This document shows, one piece after another, positions 38,567-49,090 of a DNA stretch of 64,000 bases (its first letter is position 1; every line of letters begins with the position of its first letter). Both the position numbers and the translations under genes were made by a program. The DNA lies in the NCBI RefSeq assembly GCF_008831285.2, contig NC_045138.2, positions 7,095,205 to 7,159,204 of the forward strand, read 5' to 3'. The notes under the pieces were generated by a model. It ran no database searches. It saw only the letters and a program-made list of their open reading frames with translations, and was not told the origin of the DNA. This stretch comes from Nymphaea colorata. Taxonomy: Eukaryota > Streptophyta > Magnoliopsida > Nymphaeales > Nymphaeaceae.

Positions 38567-41500
38567 ACTGGATGGTTAAAAATAAAAAAATTTTCATAAA
38601 AAAACAGTTGTCAAATGAGTATTAGTGACAGTTTATTATGCAACAATAGTTTATGGTGTTTTTAGCAACAATTCGTGCCGCTTTTAGTGACATTTTTAAT
38701 TTTTAGCCCTCCAGAAATACCTGTCACACCACAGGACAGAATTCTCCTATATATATATATTTATTTACATATTGATGTACTTATTATACTGGCTTTTATG
38801 GCTAATCATCATTAGCCATGACTTTGTAACTTTATAATTTTCTTTCTGCTCTGTGTGTGTGTGTATTAAGACTTATTATATGCATAATTATCATTGTTAA
38901 TTTGCGGAGCCTTGCATAACAAATGCACAAATGAATTATATCTCTAATGAGAGCGAATAAAACAGCATGGCAGTTTTTATGCATTAATTATTGGTTATAT
39001 AATTCTATTGACACTTCAACAGACTTTCTGTATTTTCTCGGTGAAACTAAAAAAACAAATTATTCTTTGTTCTAAACTTGCTGAAATGCTGATAGACGTG
39101 AAAATCATGAAATAACCAGTTCATTTTGAAACTTCTTTAGATACTAATTCTGTGGCTGACATGCTCTTATTTGCGAGAAAGCAATAAAAAAATAATTGCT
39201 CATCTTGGTACCGTTATGCACTCCCAAATGTGCTAATCTTTTTTCTGGTGGGCACTGTTTCTGCATGGTCATGTATACTTGCACCAATTGAATTTTAAAA
39301 TATGAAACTTGTTCACTTCTTATTTTTCAGAAAATATCGGAGCTGGCTCATGCTCATGGTGCTTTGGTGCTGGTGGATAATAGCATTATGTCACCAGTTC
39401 TTTCCCGGCCATTAGAACTTGGGGCAGGTCTAGTTAACAGCCTTCTGATTTGATAAACATTGATGCCACTCTACGAATCTTGCTGGCGCAGTCTCTGAGT
39501 TCTGCTGACATGTCATGCTTTTTTTCCTTCTCTGTTTCAGATATTGTCATGCACTCTGCTACAAAATTTATAGCTGGACATAGTGACTTAATGGCTGGAG
39601 TTCTTGCTGTAAAAGGTGAAAGGTTGGTTGATAGCAGAATTGGTTGAAGATCTTTGTTGCCATAATGGGGAAAACATTGTTTTACCTTGTTTTTTCTTTA
39701 AATTCATAACCACAAGGAAGAAGAGACTCAGCGCTTCTTTCCTCTAGGAAAAAAAATTCATGTTTTGATATCTACAACCATGCATTTGCTGTTTTTGGAC
39801 GGCAAAGATTGATGATAATTGATAGGTGCCCTTGATTAACAGATCATGAAATTTAGGTTTAACAAGCAGTAGTAGCAGCAATCATGGTAGCAGAAATAAG
39901 TTCACCCTATTTGGCTATTTCAGATACACAATGTCTTCTTAAATGCAGCAGTGTTCATAATCTTGTTTTATTATAAATGTATGTTATAGTTATGAGAACC
40001 AAGAAACTCAGCAATGAAACAATTGATTCTGTGCTCTGTTTTTCCATACCTATTAATTTATGGATCTATGCTGTCAGCTAAGCACTAAACCCATTTCAAC
40101 AAGTTACCTCCCATTATAATGATGAGCAGCTCTTTGGGTTTTCAATGCAACTTTTGGACTTCGTACATGTCACTATGTTTAGTAAATGGTATGGGATTCA
40201 TGTGTGTCTTTTCTCTTAGGATATGAGCTTACTACATTAGTTTAATGCTGAAGTTAGGTTAGATAGAGATGGGGACGAAGAATTAAGTGATTCTGGAGAA
40301 GGAAAAACAACTAGACCATATGATCCTTTCAGCCTGTGCTAGGCTGTCTGCCCAGTTGTCAAATGGCACTGGCCTACCTGTGCAGTGTGTCTCTTAATTT
40401 CTAGAACAGGTCTAGCATACCCCTGTCAATATGAATGAGTTAGATGCTGCCTTGATTTATTATTATTACTGAATAAGAAGTAATTATTCACAGGAGTCAA
40501 GGATGCATGAAAAATAACTTGAAAAATATGACTAAGTTTATCCATGCAATTATATCAAGCAATTGTTCTGAATACTAATAGAAAAAACTAAGTTATGTTG
40601 ATACAAATAATCATACATTGATATTTTTAGATATAGTTCAAAGAGCTAATACAAACTAATGAACTTACAATTTGTCTTCATTAACAGTATTTTGGCCTTT
40701 TTATCGTAGTAACCCATGCTTAAGTTAAGGTTCATTGGAGAATGTTTTTTGGCCTTTTTATCGTAGTAACCCATGCTTAAGTTAAGGTTCATTGGAGAAT
40801 GTTTTTTATATTAATGGTGCAAAAATAATTATCTTGTTAAAAATATGAAAAGGTTAGGTGTATTTTTTATTCACATTAGTTCCGTCTTTTTGAATTGTAC
40901 ATAATACCGCCCTGTGGAGTCAAGTTACGAAGGCGTCAATTGTCTAGTTGGGTTGCGGATGAACTATAGTCAAAATTTCAGAAAAACAAAAAATTTAATA
41001 TATTGCTATTTTTTCTGCATCAAATTTTCAATCAGTTTTATGTTGGTCTCACTAGTGTATCTAGTGTCAGAAGTCACAACCGACTTATATCTGCAAGAAT
41101 GAGCTATTAAACTCTGGCGATTTTCATCTGGCTTGAGGAAATAAAAATTGGCAGAGAATGCCCAAACCTTTTTAGTCATAGTAGACGTTTAGTCTTGGCT
41201 AGCAAAACAAAAGGTGCTTGTGTGTAGTTGTAGTTTCAAGTTGCTCAATGCCTGATTGAGTATATAAAATGAGAGGAAGTGGAGGATTTTGAATGTTTAC
41301 TTTCTGAAAGAGAGTTTGTTTGGTGCATGTTGCAGTAGAACATTGTTGTGCAGCTATATGTCGGACATTTCCCTAGACTGTGGTGCACTACTTGAGTTGT
41401 GTCTTCGACATCCATTTCCTTGGTTAAGATTTTCAATTTAGAACGAGGAAAATGAAACTATAGTGTTAATTAGGTTAGTTAGAAAAAAATTATGCACAAT

Positions 41501-44239
41501 AATTGCTAAACCAACCCAAGAACACATATCTAAATTAAATTTTACTTTTATGCTTGTAAATCTTTATGGTTTTGCACTGTTAATTCTTAGAAGTTGGACC
41601 AATTGTTGAAAGGAAACTGGGCATAGACCTTGTTGCTTTTTCTTGTAAGAAAGATATCAGATAAATTAAATACAATACTCCAGAATGAATTCTTTGAGTT
41701 TATTACCTTTCAAATCAGTGCGAGGCTTACTAAGAAACTAGCTTATTTATGGAAAAGCTATATGATATTGAACTGATATGTGTTTTGTGTTGAATTAGAG
41801 CTGTTTTTTTTCCTCTTCTGCAACAAGCAGGTTCTTGTTATTATGTTTGTATGAATTACTAGATGAATTTATTTTACTACTAAGAATGCTTAAATCAAAT
41901 GTAAATATGAGAAGTTTATATCTTGCTGCCAATTTCATATCAGGCTTGCAGTGGTTCTAGAAATCATGCTCAGCCCATTGCATGAAAAGCATCCTAGTAT
42001 CCATGCTTCATTGATCTATTGAGTTGTTCCTTACAGATTATGGCACTTTCTTTATGTAGCTTCTAGATTTCATTTCTGCCCAAAAGCAGCAAGTTTATAT
42101 GATTTTCTACATTATATGGTCTCTGGTATTTCACTAATGTAAAATGTTTTGCTGCTTCTGTAGTTTGGCAAAAGAGATTTACTTCTTACAAAATGCAGAG
42201 GGCTCTGGCTTAGCTCCATTTGATTGTTGGCTATGCTTGAGAGGCATCAAAACAATGGCCTTACGAGTTGAAAAACAGCAGGTATACCCTGCTAAGCTTT
42301 TTTAAGTTTTACCTTTGGCTTCTGGAAACTATATATTTGTTTGTATATTGATGTCTGCCACTTTGTACAGAATTTCACATGAGGTAATATGCCATTGACG
42401 TTATGCTTGGTTGCTAATTGTTATTTATAGTGGTTGAAATTTCTTTCCTGGATGTTCCATTGGTTAGCCTGATAGTACCATAGTATGATTTAGTATCTTG
42501 ATGACTATGATATGGCAAAACTCATTGTTGAGACTTTTAGATTATTTCTTATTGTCCCTGTACCATATCACAGTCTATATTCAGACTTTGGTAAGGTACC
42601 TTTATCCTGCTGACAGCCTGTTTATGCAAAGTCAAATGAGATGGTCGTCATGCTTAATTTTTTGCTTTTTGGGGGCTGAGGGAGACAATGTCTATATATT
42701 GTTATGAACTGACTGATTGTTTTTATAAACTGCTTTTCTTTGGATGAATGAAGTTCCTTTAAAGGCAGAGCAGCTTGCATCCTTTCGCTGTAATACTCCC
42801 TTGACCTGAGGAAGGAATAATTACTTGAATTTGAAAGCGTTTTTGGTACTTGCGTGGGCAAAATATTTCAATATCCTGGGATGGTTAACTTCATAGTTCA
42901 TAGTACCTCAATATACAGACACCACCAGTAGTTAAAAAGCTGTAAATTTTTCTGAGGGAGATGTAGGTTTGACTGCAAGGAGATCACCTGGTAGATCATG
43001 TATTGGAAGTTGTAGCTGGTCAAGTTATTCACAAGTTATGAAGCACTTCTCACCGGTAATGTCAGTAGTTTAACCATCAGCCCATCATTGGATAAACCCC
43101 GTGGGCTGAATAAGAAAGGAAAAGTGGCAGGACACATTTTACCTTTGCATTCGCTATAATACCATTTGGCTTTAATGGTTGAGCGAATCCCCTTTTTGTT
43201 TTTCCTAATAAATGATCTCGTTTGAACTTTGAATGTTAGTTATTTGAGATGCTAATCTTGTGCAATAAGCTTAGATAATTTTCAGGTATTATATTTGTAA
43301 AATCTTCCATTAGTGTTTTTTGATTTATTAATGAGTAGTTTTATTTCTTTTTTGTCGACAGGAAAATGCGCATAAGATTGCCGAATTTCTTTCTTCTCAT
43401 CCTAGGGTGCAAAGAGTTTTCTATGCAGGTCTTCCTGATCACCCTGGGCGTTCATTGCACTATTCCCAGGTAGCTCAATTGACCACAAACTTGATAAAAA
43501 GATGGACTGGGAACATGAACAATAAAACTTTTCTTTTCTGTGAAAAATTCAGTCAAAAGGTGCTGGTTCTGTCCTGAGCTTTACAACAGGATCGTTGGCT
43601 CTTTCCAAGCACATTGTTGAATCCACAAATTACTTCAGTATTACTGTCAGCTTTGGTAATTCAGCTTCCATGTTCTCTTTTCTTAGCGACAACTGGCTTG
43701 CTTAAGTATTAACTCAATTTACTTATTTATTCTGAGCTATGCTATGCTGTATGTTCTAATAAATGACCATCATTAAGGTGCACTAGAAGCATGTTGTACG
43801 AGCACTACTATGAGCTGTTCTATTGTAGCTTATGTTTCTTCTAAAGCAGCCTTTTAGTACAATGTCCATGTCGAAAGTTCATATGGATATTACAGTCATC
43901 TGTATTGAAGTTTATTTTGGATATATGACAGTATCTGTCCTCTCCTGCTTCCATATGTGCCACAGAATCTAAACTGTAGTGATGATACAGTCTGGTTTGT
44001 TAACTTGATTGGAGTAATATCTGCCACAAACTTACAAGTTTCTTCGGTTATTATTTTCTACAGGTAGTGTTAAGTCTCTTATCAGCTTGCCTTGTTTTAT
44101 GTCACATGCAAGCATACCAACTTCAGTACGGGAGTCTCGGGGATTAAGTGAGGATCTGATCCGCATATCAGTGGGCATTGAAGATGTAGATGACTTAATT
44201 GCTGATTTGGACAGTGCTATCAGATCTGGACCTTTATAA
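34307..44239 (+). CDS. CBL: Cystathionine beta-lyase, plastid-type, 13 exons
   Basis: PLP enzyme that cleaves cystathionine to homocysteine, pyruvate and ammonia in methionine synthesis, in plastids. Exons: 34307-34360, 34541-34712, 34868-34980, 35585-35655, 35733-35824, 35904-35991, 36075-36186, 39331-39427, 39541-39622, 42164-42281, 43362-43469, 43553-43655, 44064-44239. Phases agree throughout and give 461 aa, close to the roughly 464 aa of the Arabidopsis enzyme. Residues 1 to about 65 look like a transit peptide. Key residues: Y124 and R126 in [11 protein letters not shown] (PLP phosphate), Y178 in MYGGSDRL (ring stacking), D250 in [10 protein letters not shown], and the PLP lysine K275 in [11 protein letters not shown]. 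The gene looks intact. Intron 7 (36,187-39,330) has a GC donor and holds a transposon; intron 9 (2.5 kb) has a 57-bp duplication. Residue roles are by family knowledge. Confidence 0.96.
34361..34540 (+). other. CBL intron 1, exitron-like, with CT/CA microsatellites
   Basis: The donor follows AGAAGT (AGT|GTGAGC) and the acceptor is GGGTTCAG|GG. The intron is 180 nt, a multiple of three, and has no stop in the flanking frame, so retention would add 60 residues inside the transit peptide. It carries (CCCT)n, (CT)n and (CA)n tracts at about 34,366-34,470. Splicing is the more likely reading because the retained segment is pure simple-repeat translation. Confidence 0.75.
36714..38209. mobile_element. 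PIF/Harbinger-type element in CBL intron 7
   Basis: The ends GAGGTCGTTTGATA and TATCAAACGACCTC form a perfect 14-bp terminal inverted repeat flanked on both sides by TAA, the 3-bp duplication typical of PIF/Harbinger/Tourist elements. It is 1,496 bp. It has no transposase and is therefore non-autonomous. It contains a compound (TA)n-(GA)n tract (36,950-37,025) and a captured RanBP1-like fragment on the minus strand (37,523-37,824). It lies wholly inside an intron and should leave the CBL reading frame intact. Confidence 0.88.
37523..37824 (-). pseudogene. Captured RanBP1-like gene fragment (two exons plus intron)
   Basis: RanBP1 binds Ran-GTP and assists GTP hydrolysis in nuclear transport. 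On the minus strand, 37,824-37,691 encodes a stretch ending [18 protein letters not shown], then a GTAAGTG donor. After an 89-nt intron with a TTTTTCAG acceptor, 37,601-37,523 encodes [15 protein letters not shown] followed by [12 protein letters not shown]. The codon split AT|G joins the exons in frame. The second block matches the start of the Ran-binding domain (family pattern K-YRFDKEGNQWKERG-GTVKLLK). The first exon is shorter than usual between IVKLEE and LL, and the rest of the domain is missing. There is no in-frame start. It sits inside the PIF-type element, so I infer transposon capture of a host gene by a DNA-level event, since the intron is kept. Confidence 0.85.
38266..38313. repeat. 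(TA)n microsatellite in CBL intron 7
   Basis: TA tract preceded by a (CT)n run; a second TA/TG tract lies at about 38,531-38,566 in the same intron. Confidence 0.93.
40691..40807. repeat. 57-bp exact tandem duplication in CBL intron 9
   Basis: TTTGGCCTTTTTATCGTAGT and the bases after it, through TTGGAGAATGTTT, are repeated with period 57 and no visible mismatch. Confidence 0.93.
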
Positions 44240-44294
44240 GCTGCATCATCCTATATTTAGGATATAATAGTGTTTTGCAGTTTCCAGTATGTTC

Positions 44295-44300
44295 AATAAA
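44295..44300 (+). terminator. Poly(A) signal of the CBL gene
   Basis: AATAAA 56 bp downstream of the TAA stop, in a T-rich 3' UTR-like context. Confidence 0.6.
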
Positions 44301-44539
44301 AAATTATGAGATTTTTCCAAGTAATTTTTTTCCTGGGTCATGTAGCTTCATCTATATCATGAATCAATAATTTAGCTATTTATGATGGCTTTTGTTTGCT
44401 GGCAGAGACTTGACCAAAACTGTGCCTATGATCATGAAAACGTATGCTTCTATCTAAATGACGCAATTTATGAGCTTTCATAGGGAATTCATTTTACTTA
44501 GAATGCTACTCCAACAGTCATCCTCTTTGCATTATCTCT

Positions 44540-45240
44540 ATCCACCGAAGACAAAACTGCTGGAGGACAGAGCCTCCTCCTGATATTAAAAGAAAAAATG
44601 AACTGTATACAAAATGAATAACAGAAACAGGAAGATCCCCACAATCTCAGAGATCCAGCTTCGGAGGTTGCAAGCCAGAAGGTACTTCCGTTGAAGGATT
44701 CATTTACACAATTTGCAATCTATGCTTTTGTATATATTAACAAGATCTTTGTTAAATTGGTCTCTACCCTCCATGCGATTATGTGACATATTTAACCAAA
44801 GATGCTGATTGGAAAAAACCGTAATCGGACTACTGTCAGCAGGATGGAACTCCTCCGAAAGTCTACTCCATGTATCCCTCAGCATGATGATTCCAGAAAC
44901 ATGTTATGGTCTACGGCATTTGCTGATCCTATAAACAGCATTCTTCTTCTTCACACTTGTGTGCAATACCGAAGCCATCTGAATCCATGAATCTTCCATA
45001 ACAGACCAATCTTCCACGTTATTCCCATATTGGCTCTCCCAGAGCTCTCTTTGGAGTAAACTCGAACCTTCCATTTTGTCGGTGTCTGTTTGTTGATCAG
45101 TGTCAAAGTGGTTGCAGTTTTTAGCTTGTGAAAGTGACCCATGAGATCAAGGGTGTAGTATGGTAAGTTGGCTGCTTGGATCATTACATCCCAACTCCTG
45201 CTTGCCAATGCAAACCAGAAGCGACCATTGATGAACTAAG
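44540..45240 (-). pseudogene. Possible decayed LINE-like remnant
   Basis: Minus-strand frames at 45,208-44,951 and 44,885-44,700 give coding-like segments (KWKVRVYSKESS; WSRLSEEFHPADSSPITVF, NQHLWLN) reminiscent of the region C-terminal to reverse transcriptase in plant LINEs. Frames are broken and no catalytic YADD motif is present, so this is tentative. A degraded host gene is equally possible. Confidence 0.3.
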
Positions 45241-45414
45241 CTCGAGATTTCCAAGTAGTTGCTAGATGCTGATCTTGGGCCTCATTTGTTGGATGGAACA
45301 TGGACTATAGTGATTGAAAACTTGATCTTGCTTTCCTAAAAGAAGATTTCAGAAAAATGCGATCTCCACACTTCCTTCAGATAGCATCTCATAGTCATTC
45401 AAATAGCACTTTCT

Positions 45415-45612
45415 AGTGAGCAAGAGGTTAACAACCCACTGCCCAGAAAAGAGGCTTGAATGCCCTACATTCCCCCTGCCCTCCAGGGTCCTAAGTTACC
45501 TTGGTTTCAACGATGGCAGCATTATACTACAACTTAAGTACCACACCGGGCTATCTTAAATGCATAAACATGCGCCCTATGCTGACCAGCTATGCTATGC
45601 ATTTTAAAGCAC
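45415..45612 (-). repeat. SINE-like copy
   Basis: The minus strand has GCATAGCATAGCTGGTCAGC (A-box side) near 45,600. The other end, AGCAAGAGGTTAACAACCC, parallels the copy at 5,447. Confidence 0.5.
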
Positions 45613-45925
45613 CTCCAGGTATCCTTTGAAAGCATGAAACTTTCACTGTGCAATTAACATTCAGAATTTAAATAATGGCCCCTGCCCTAACAAACAAGGA
45701 AACAAACTGTCGGGTTTTTTTGAATTGCGTGGAATTAATATATACCCATATTAGAATCCCACTGCGAGGGGCACGACTTTAACCAGAGAGTCGGAGGCTT
45801 GGACAAAATCATTTTTCATTTGTCGGAAGTAGGTTTCATTTAAGGGGAAACTCACTTCTCTAACAATTTATTTTGCTTCATAAGCAGGTTCCTTCAAGTT
45901 TTCTATTGTTTTATTCTTGTATTGA

Positions 45926-46676
45926 ATTACAATTAAGCCTGGGCACCGGGCTGGGCCGCCGCCGGGTACCCGGTACCCGGCCCGACTCGGTCCCGGGCCC
46001 GAGCCTTGCTTTTATAGTAGTCAGCCCGGCCCGGCCCGGTAACTAACGGGCCGGGCGCGGGCCAGCCGCTTTGATCGGCGGCGGCCCGCGAAGCCCGTTG
46101 TTTTTTTTTTTTTAAAATGAACTTCGTTACTCGTTAGGGACCTAGGGTTAAATAAAAATGAACTTGAGCTTAGAGAGTTAGGGTTTACCTTTCGGCCTTC
46201 CGTCGTCACCGTCGCCCGTCGAGACTCGAGAGATTGCATTTGCGGCATTGCCTCCTCTTCGCCCATCGGCTGCTCCTCCGGTCGTCGCCGTCGCCATCGG
46301 CTGCCTTCTCCGGTGACCGTGTGCCGGCTGCCGTGAAGGTCTTCAGTATGTAAACTATCAATGTGCCTATAAAAGAACTTGATACTCCATGGTGTTTCAT
46401 CATCTGAAGCTGTAAATTGTGTTGCCTCCTGCATTCGTTGTGTCTGAGTTTTTTCAATAACGGGCCGGGCCGAAGCCCATCTCAGCCCGCCCGGCCCGTT
46501 ATTAATCGGGCCAGGCCGAGCCTCGGGCCTTGACCGAAGCCCGAGGCCCGATATGACTTGGGCCCGGCCCAGCCCATTTAGAAACGGGCCGGGCCTCGGG
46601 CCGGCCCGTTTAGGTTATTGGGCTTCATTTTTACATTTTTATCGGGCCCGGCCCGATGCCCAGCCTTAATTACAAT
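45926..46676. mobile_element. 735-bp hAT non-autonomous element with perfect target duplication
   Basis: The element proper is 45,934-46,668. The left end TAAGCCTGGGCACCGGGC is the inverse of the right end CCCGATGCCCAGCCTTA, with two mismatches in the outer 16 positions. An identical 8-bp direct repeat ATTACAAT flanks it (45,926-45,933 and 46,669-46,676), the hallmark of hAT insertion. The GC-rich arms resemble those of 23,077 and 5,551. The interior (about 46,090-46,450) is not repeat-like and has two overlapping minus-strand ORFs (137 and 83 codons) with no recognised domain. Confidence 0.9.
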
Positions 46677-47246
46677 TTAAGCTTTTCACAATGATACACA
46701 ACAATATATTGGTTAGGTATAATTTAATGAATTTTTCATTGACCTTAACATATTTTTTTAATTATTTCCATATTTTTTATTTATTTATATGTGTTGCCGT
46801 TACTTTCTTCATTTATATTCTTCTTTGTTTTTGTGATTTTCCGCTGCTTTGTTTTGTTTTTGTTTTTTTGGCAAGCTATACATCACTTCCCGTATCAGCT
46901 CTTGTATCTATCGCGTAATTAACTATGGAGCAGATATTTTTTTCATGTATTTGTTACAGCTCTGGGAAGTCTATTTCTTCTTGCTTTCTGTTTGGTCGGA
47001 AGCCATTTTCCCATGAATAAAATGCCAATGTGAGAAAGCGCTTTCTAATGAGGGAGATAAAGCATGGCTTTCATGAAAAGAAAGCCTTTTTGAATTTATT
47101 GTATGGGGCCCCATGACATCATTTGATAAATTAACCTATCGGGGAAAGAGTTTCTTTCCTTTGATTATGTTGTCTTCTTTGGTAGGTTACAAACTGGTTG
47201 GCTCCCGAGATAGTTACCCTTTGTTGCCCGCCCAATACATAAAGCC
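46677..47246. other. AT-rich intergenic stretch, nothing recognised
   Basis: The 75-codon ORF at 46,691-46,918 is hydrophobic through T-richness and is not convincing. Confidence 0.5.
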
Positions 47247-47446
47247 CTAACCAGGGATATACAACGAGTGAGCCAAGCACGAGCTCAGCCAGCTTGAACT
47301 TGACTTGACTCACATATAGCTCGACTTGAGCTTTATGAGGTGCGCTCGAGCTCAACTCGTTTAAACTTGTCTTAACTCGAGCTGAGTTATATATGAGGTG
47401 AGCAAGCTCGAGTTGGCTCAACTCATTGAACATTCCTACCCCTGAC
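47247..47446. mobile_element. Small hAT-like 'GCTCGAG' element
   Basis: The left end CAGGGATATACAACGAGTGA resembles the inverse of the right end (CAGGGGTAGGAATGTTCAAT when reverse-complemented). The interior has repeated GAGCTCGA/CTCGAGC words. No target duplication found. Confidence 0.5.
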
Positions 47447-48073
47447 ATTTAGGGGGGTGTGAATGCTACCAGTCTAAAATCCTTAGAATTTGAGAACTGA
47501 TCAGACCTTCCGGCGTCAGATTTTAAATCAAACATTTTCTCAATACAAAAAAGGCAAAACAAAGAATTCAAGGATGAATCATGTTTGGTATCTTTAGTTT
47601 GATGACTACAAATTTTACCAACAGAACTTTTACCCCATCAGCAAATGCATGCTACATCAGATCTATGGATTTAAAATATGAAGTAATCAAACACCCACCT
47701 ATGGTCTTAACATGCACTGACTTTCATAAGAGGCCAGCAACATTAGGTTCTATAGCCGCTTACTAGTCAATAGCCCAACCAAGCGCACCGGACCAGTTGA
47801 GGGCGACCCAGTTTCTAACATGAAACATCCAATCTCATATTGATTTTCATTTTTTAGATCGCAGAGAAATGGACCGAATGCAGATCCAGTTCATGTGCTC
47901 ACAACCGTGAATAAAGTGGACACACAAAGATGGGTGGAAAGAAAAGGTGGAGCTGTGGGACTTGAATCCATATAGATATCTGCGTGGGCCTAACATGGCA
48001 ACAAAGGTTAAAAGAAAAAGGAAACAAAGAAAGGAAAAAGAAAAAGAAAAGCAAAAAGAAGAACCTCAACAAT
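47447..48073. other. Intergenic stretch, nothing recognised
   Basis: No domain in the ORFs at 47,581-47,766 and 47,947-48,144; a purine-rich run lies at 48,008-48,065. Confidence 0.5.
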
Positions 48074-48256
48074 CAGTGGCAGAGCTAAGTTTTGGCTGTC
48101 GTGGGCAATTGCCCACACAAGGTCTGCAGAATTTGCTTTATTAATACATAAAAACTTTATTAATTTTCAACTTTTTACATATGAGTGGTTCTTAAAGTTT
48201 AAAATTTGAAGCAACAGTACGTACCTCTTAGCTAAAAATTGTTAGCTCTGCCACCG
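48074..48256. mobile_element. hAT (Tip100-like) MITE
   Basis: The left end CAGTGGCAGAGCTAA and right end TTAGCTCTGCCACCG are inverted with one mismatch. The interior GGGCAATTGCCCACACAAGG is shared with scraps at 16,749 and 49,821. Confidence 0.7.
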
Positions 48257-48495
48257 ACATACATTGCCCAAGCATGCGAACACACTTTAGTCTGAGTCGA
48301 CGATTGAATTCCAATGAGGAACAAGAAGTCGAGAAAGTTAAAAATATCTAGCTCTGCCACCGACATAAGTCGCCCAACCATGGGAACACACTTTCAAAAT
48401 TTCTAGCTCTGCCACCGACATACGTCGCATGCTTGCGAACACACTTTGGTCTGAGTCGACGCTTAAATTCCGATGAGGAACAATAAGTCCAGAAC
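48243..48495. repeat. Three tandem copies of a transposon end plus flank
   Basis: CTAGCTCTGCCACCGACATA and the following CATGCGAACACACTTT occur near 48,243, 48,350 and 48,405. Copies 1 and 3 also share CTGAGTCGACG..TTCC(A/G)ATGAGGAACAA. The right end of the MITE was therefore duplicated along with its flank. Confidence 0.8.
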
Positions 48496-48814
48496 GCCAG
48501 AGTTTGGAACTGCCTGCATCGGTTGGTGTAAAAAATAACCACGAGCCAACCTTCTACAAGTCACTGTTCTAATTGACGTACCTAAGTTTCGGAAGGTTGG
48601 TATGAAGAGTGAACAACAAGAAACGAACAAATTTCTACAAATTTTATATAGCTTGAATGAGCATTTGATTTTTGAATCCAATTAGCCATGGTTGAATTAT
48701 TATTATATATATCCAATCTGTTACATTCTTTATACTTAACTTTCCCCACGTTGTTTCCGATTCCTTTTTACACATGGTATCAATCTCCAAAATAGAAAAA
48801 TTATAATAAAGAAA

Positions 48815-49090
48815 TTAAAGAGGCAAAACGCAGGAAATTTCACGACTGAAAAATTAGGATTTTGTTGAAAGCTTTTCAGTTTATAAAAGTGTTGAGTTTT
48901 ATTTCTTTTACTTTTTTTTTTGAGTAAAAGAAAAGAATGAGCGAATCTTTTGCCTTAACTTTTTTTTTTTTCAACCGTGTACTTAAATAAAGCAGCACGA
49001 ATGAGATAACGTCACTTTGGATGACAGAGAATTTCACTTTTCATGACTTATAGAGAGGAGATTTTACATAATAAACGGTCACCAAGCAGG
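48815..49090 (+). repeat. Dispersed repeat, copy 1 of 2
   Basis: It shares an ordered series of words with 58,760-59,020: AAGAGGCAAAA, GACTGAAA, GCTTTTCAGTTTA, GTGTTGAGTTTT, CTTAAATAA, GCACTTTTCATG-like and GAGATTTTA. Same orientation, about 9.9 kb apart. Element type not determined. Confidence 0.75.
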
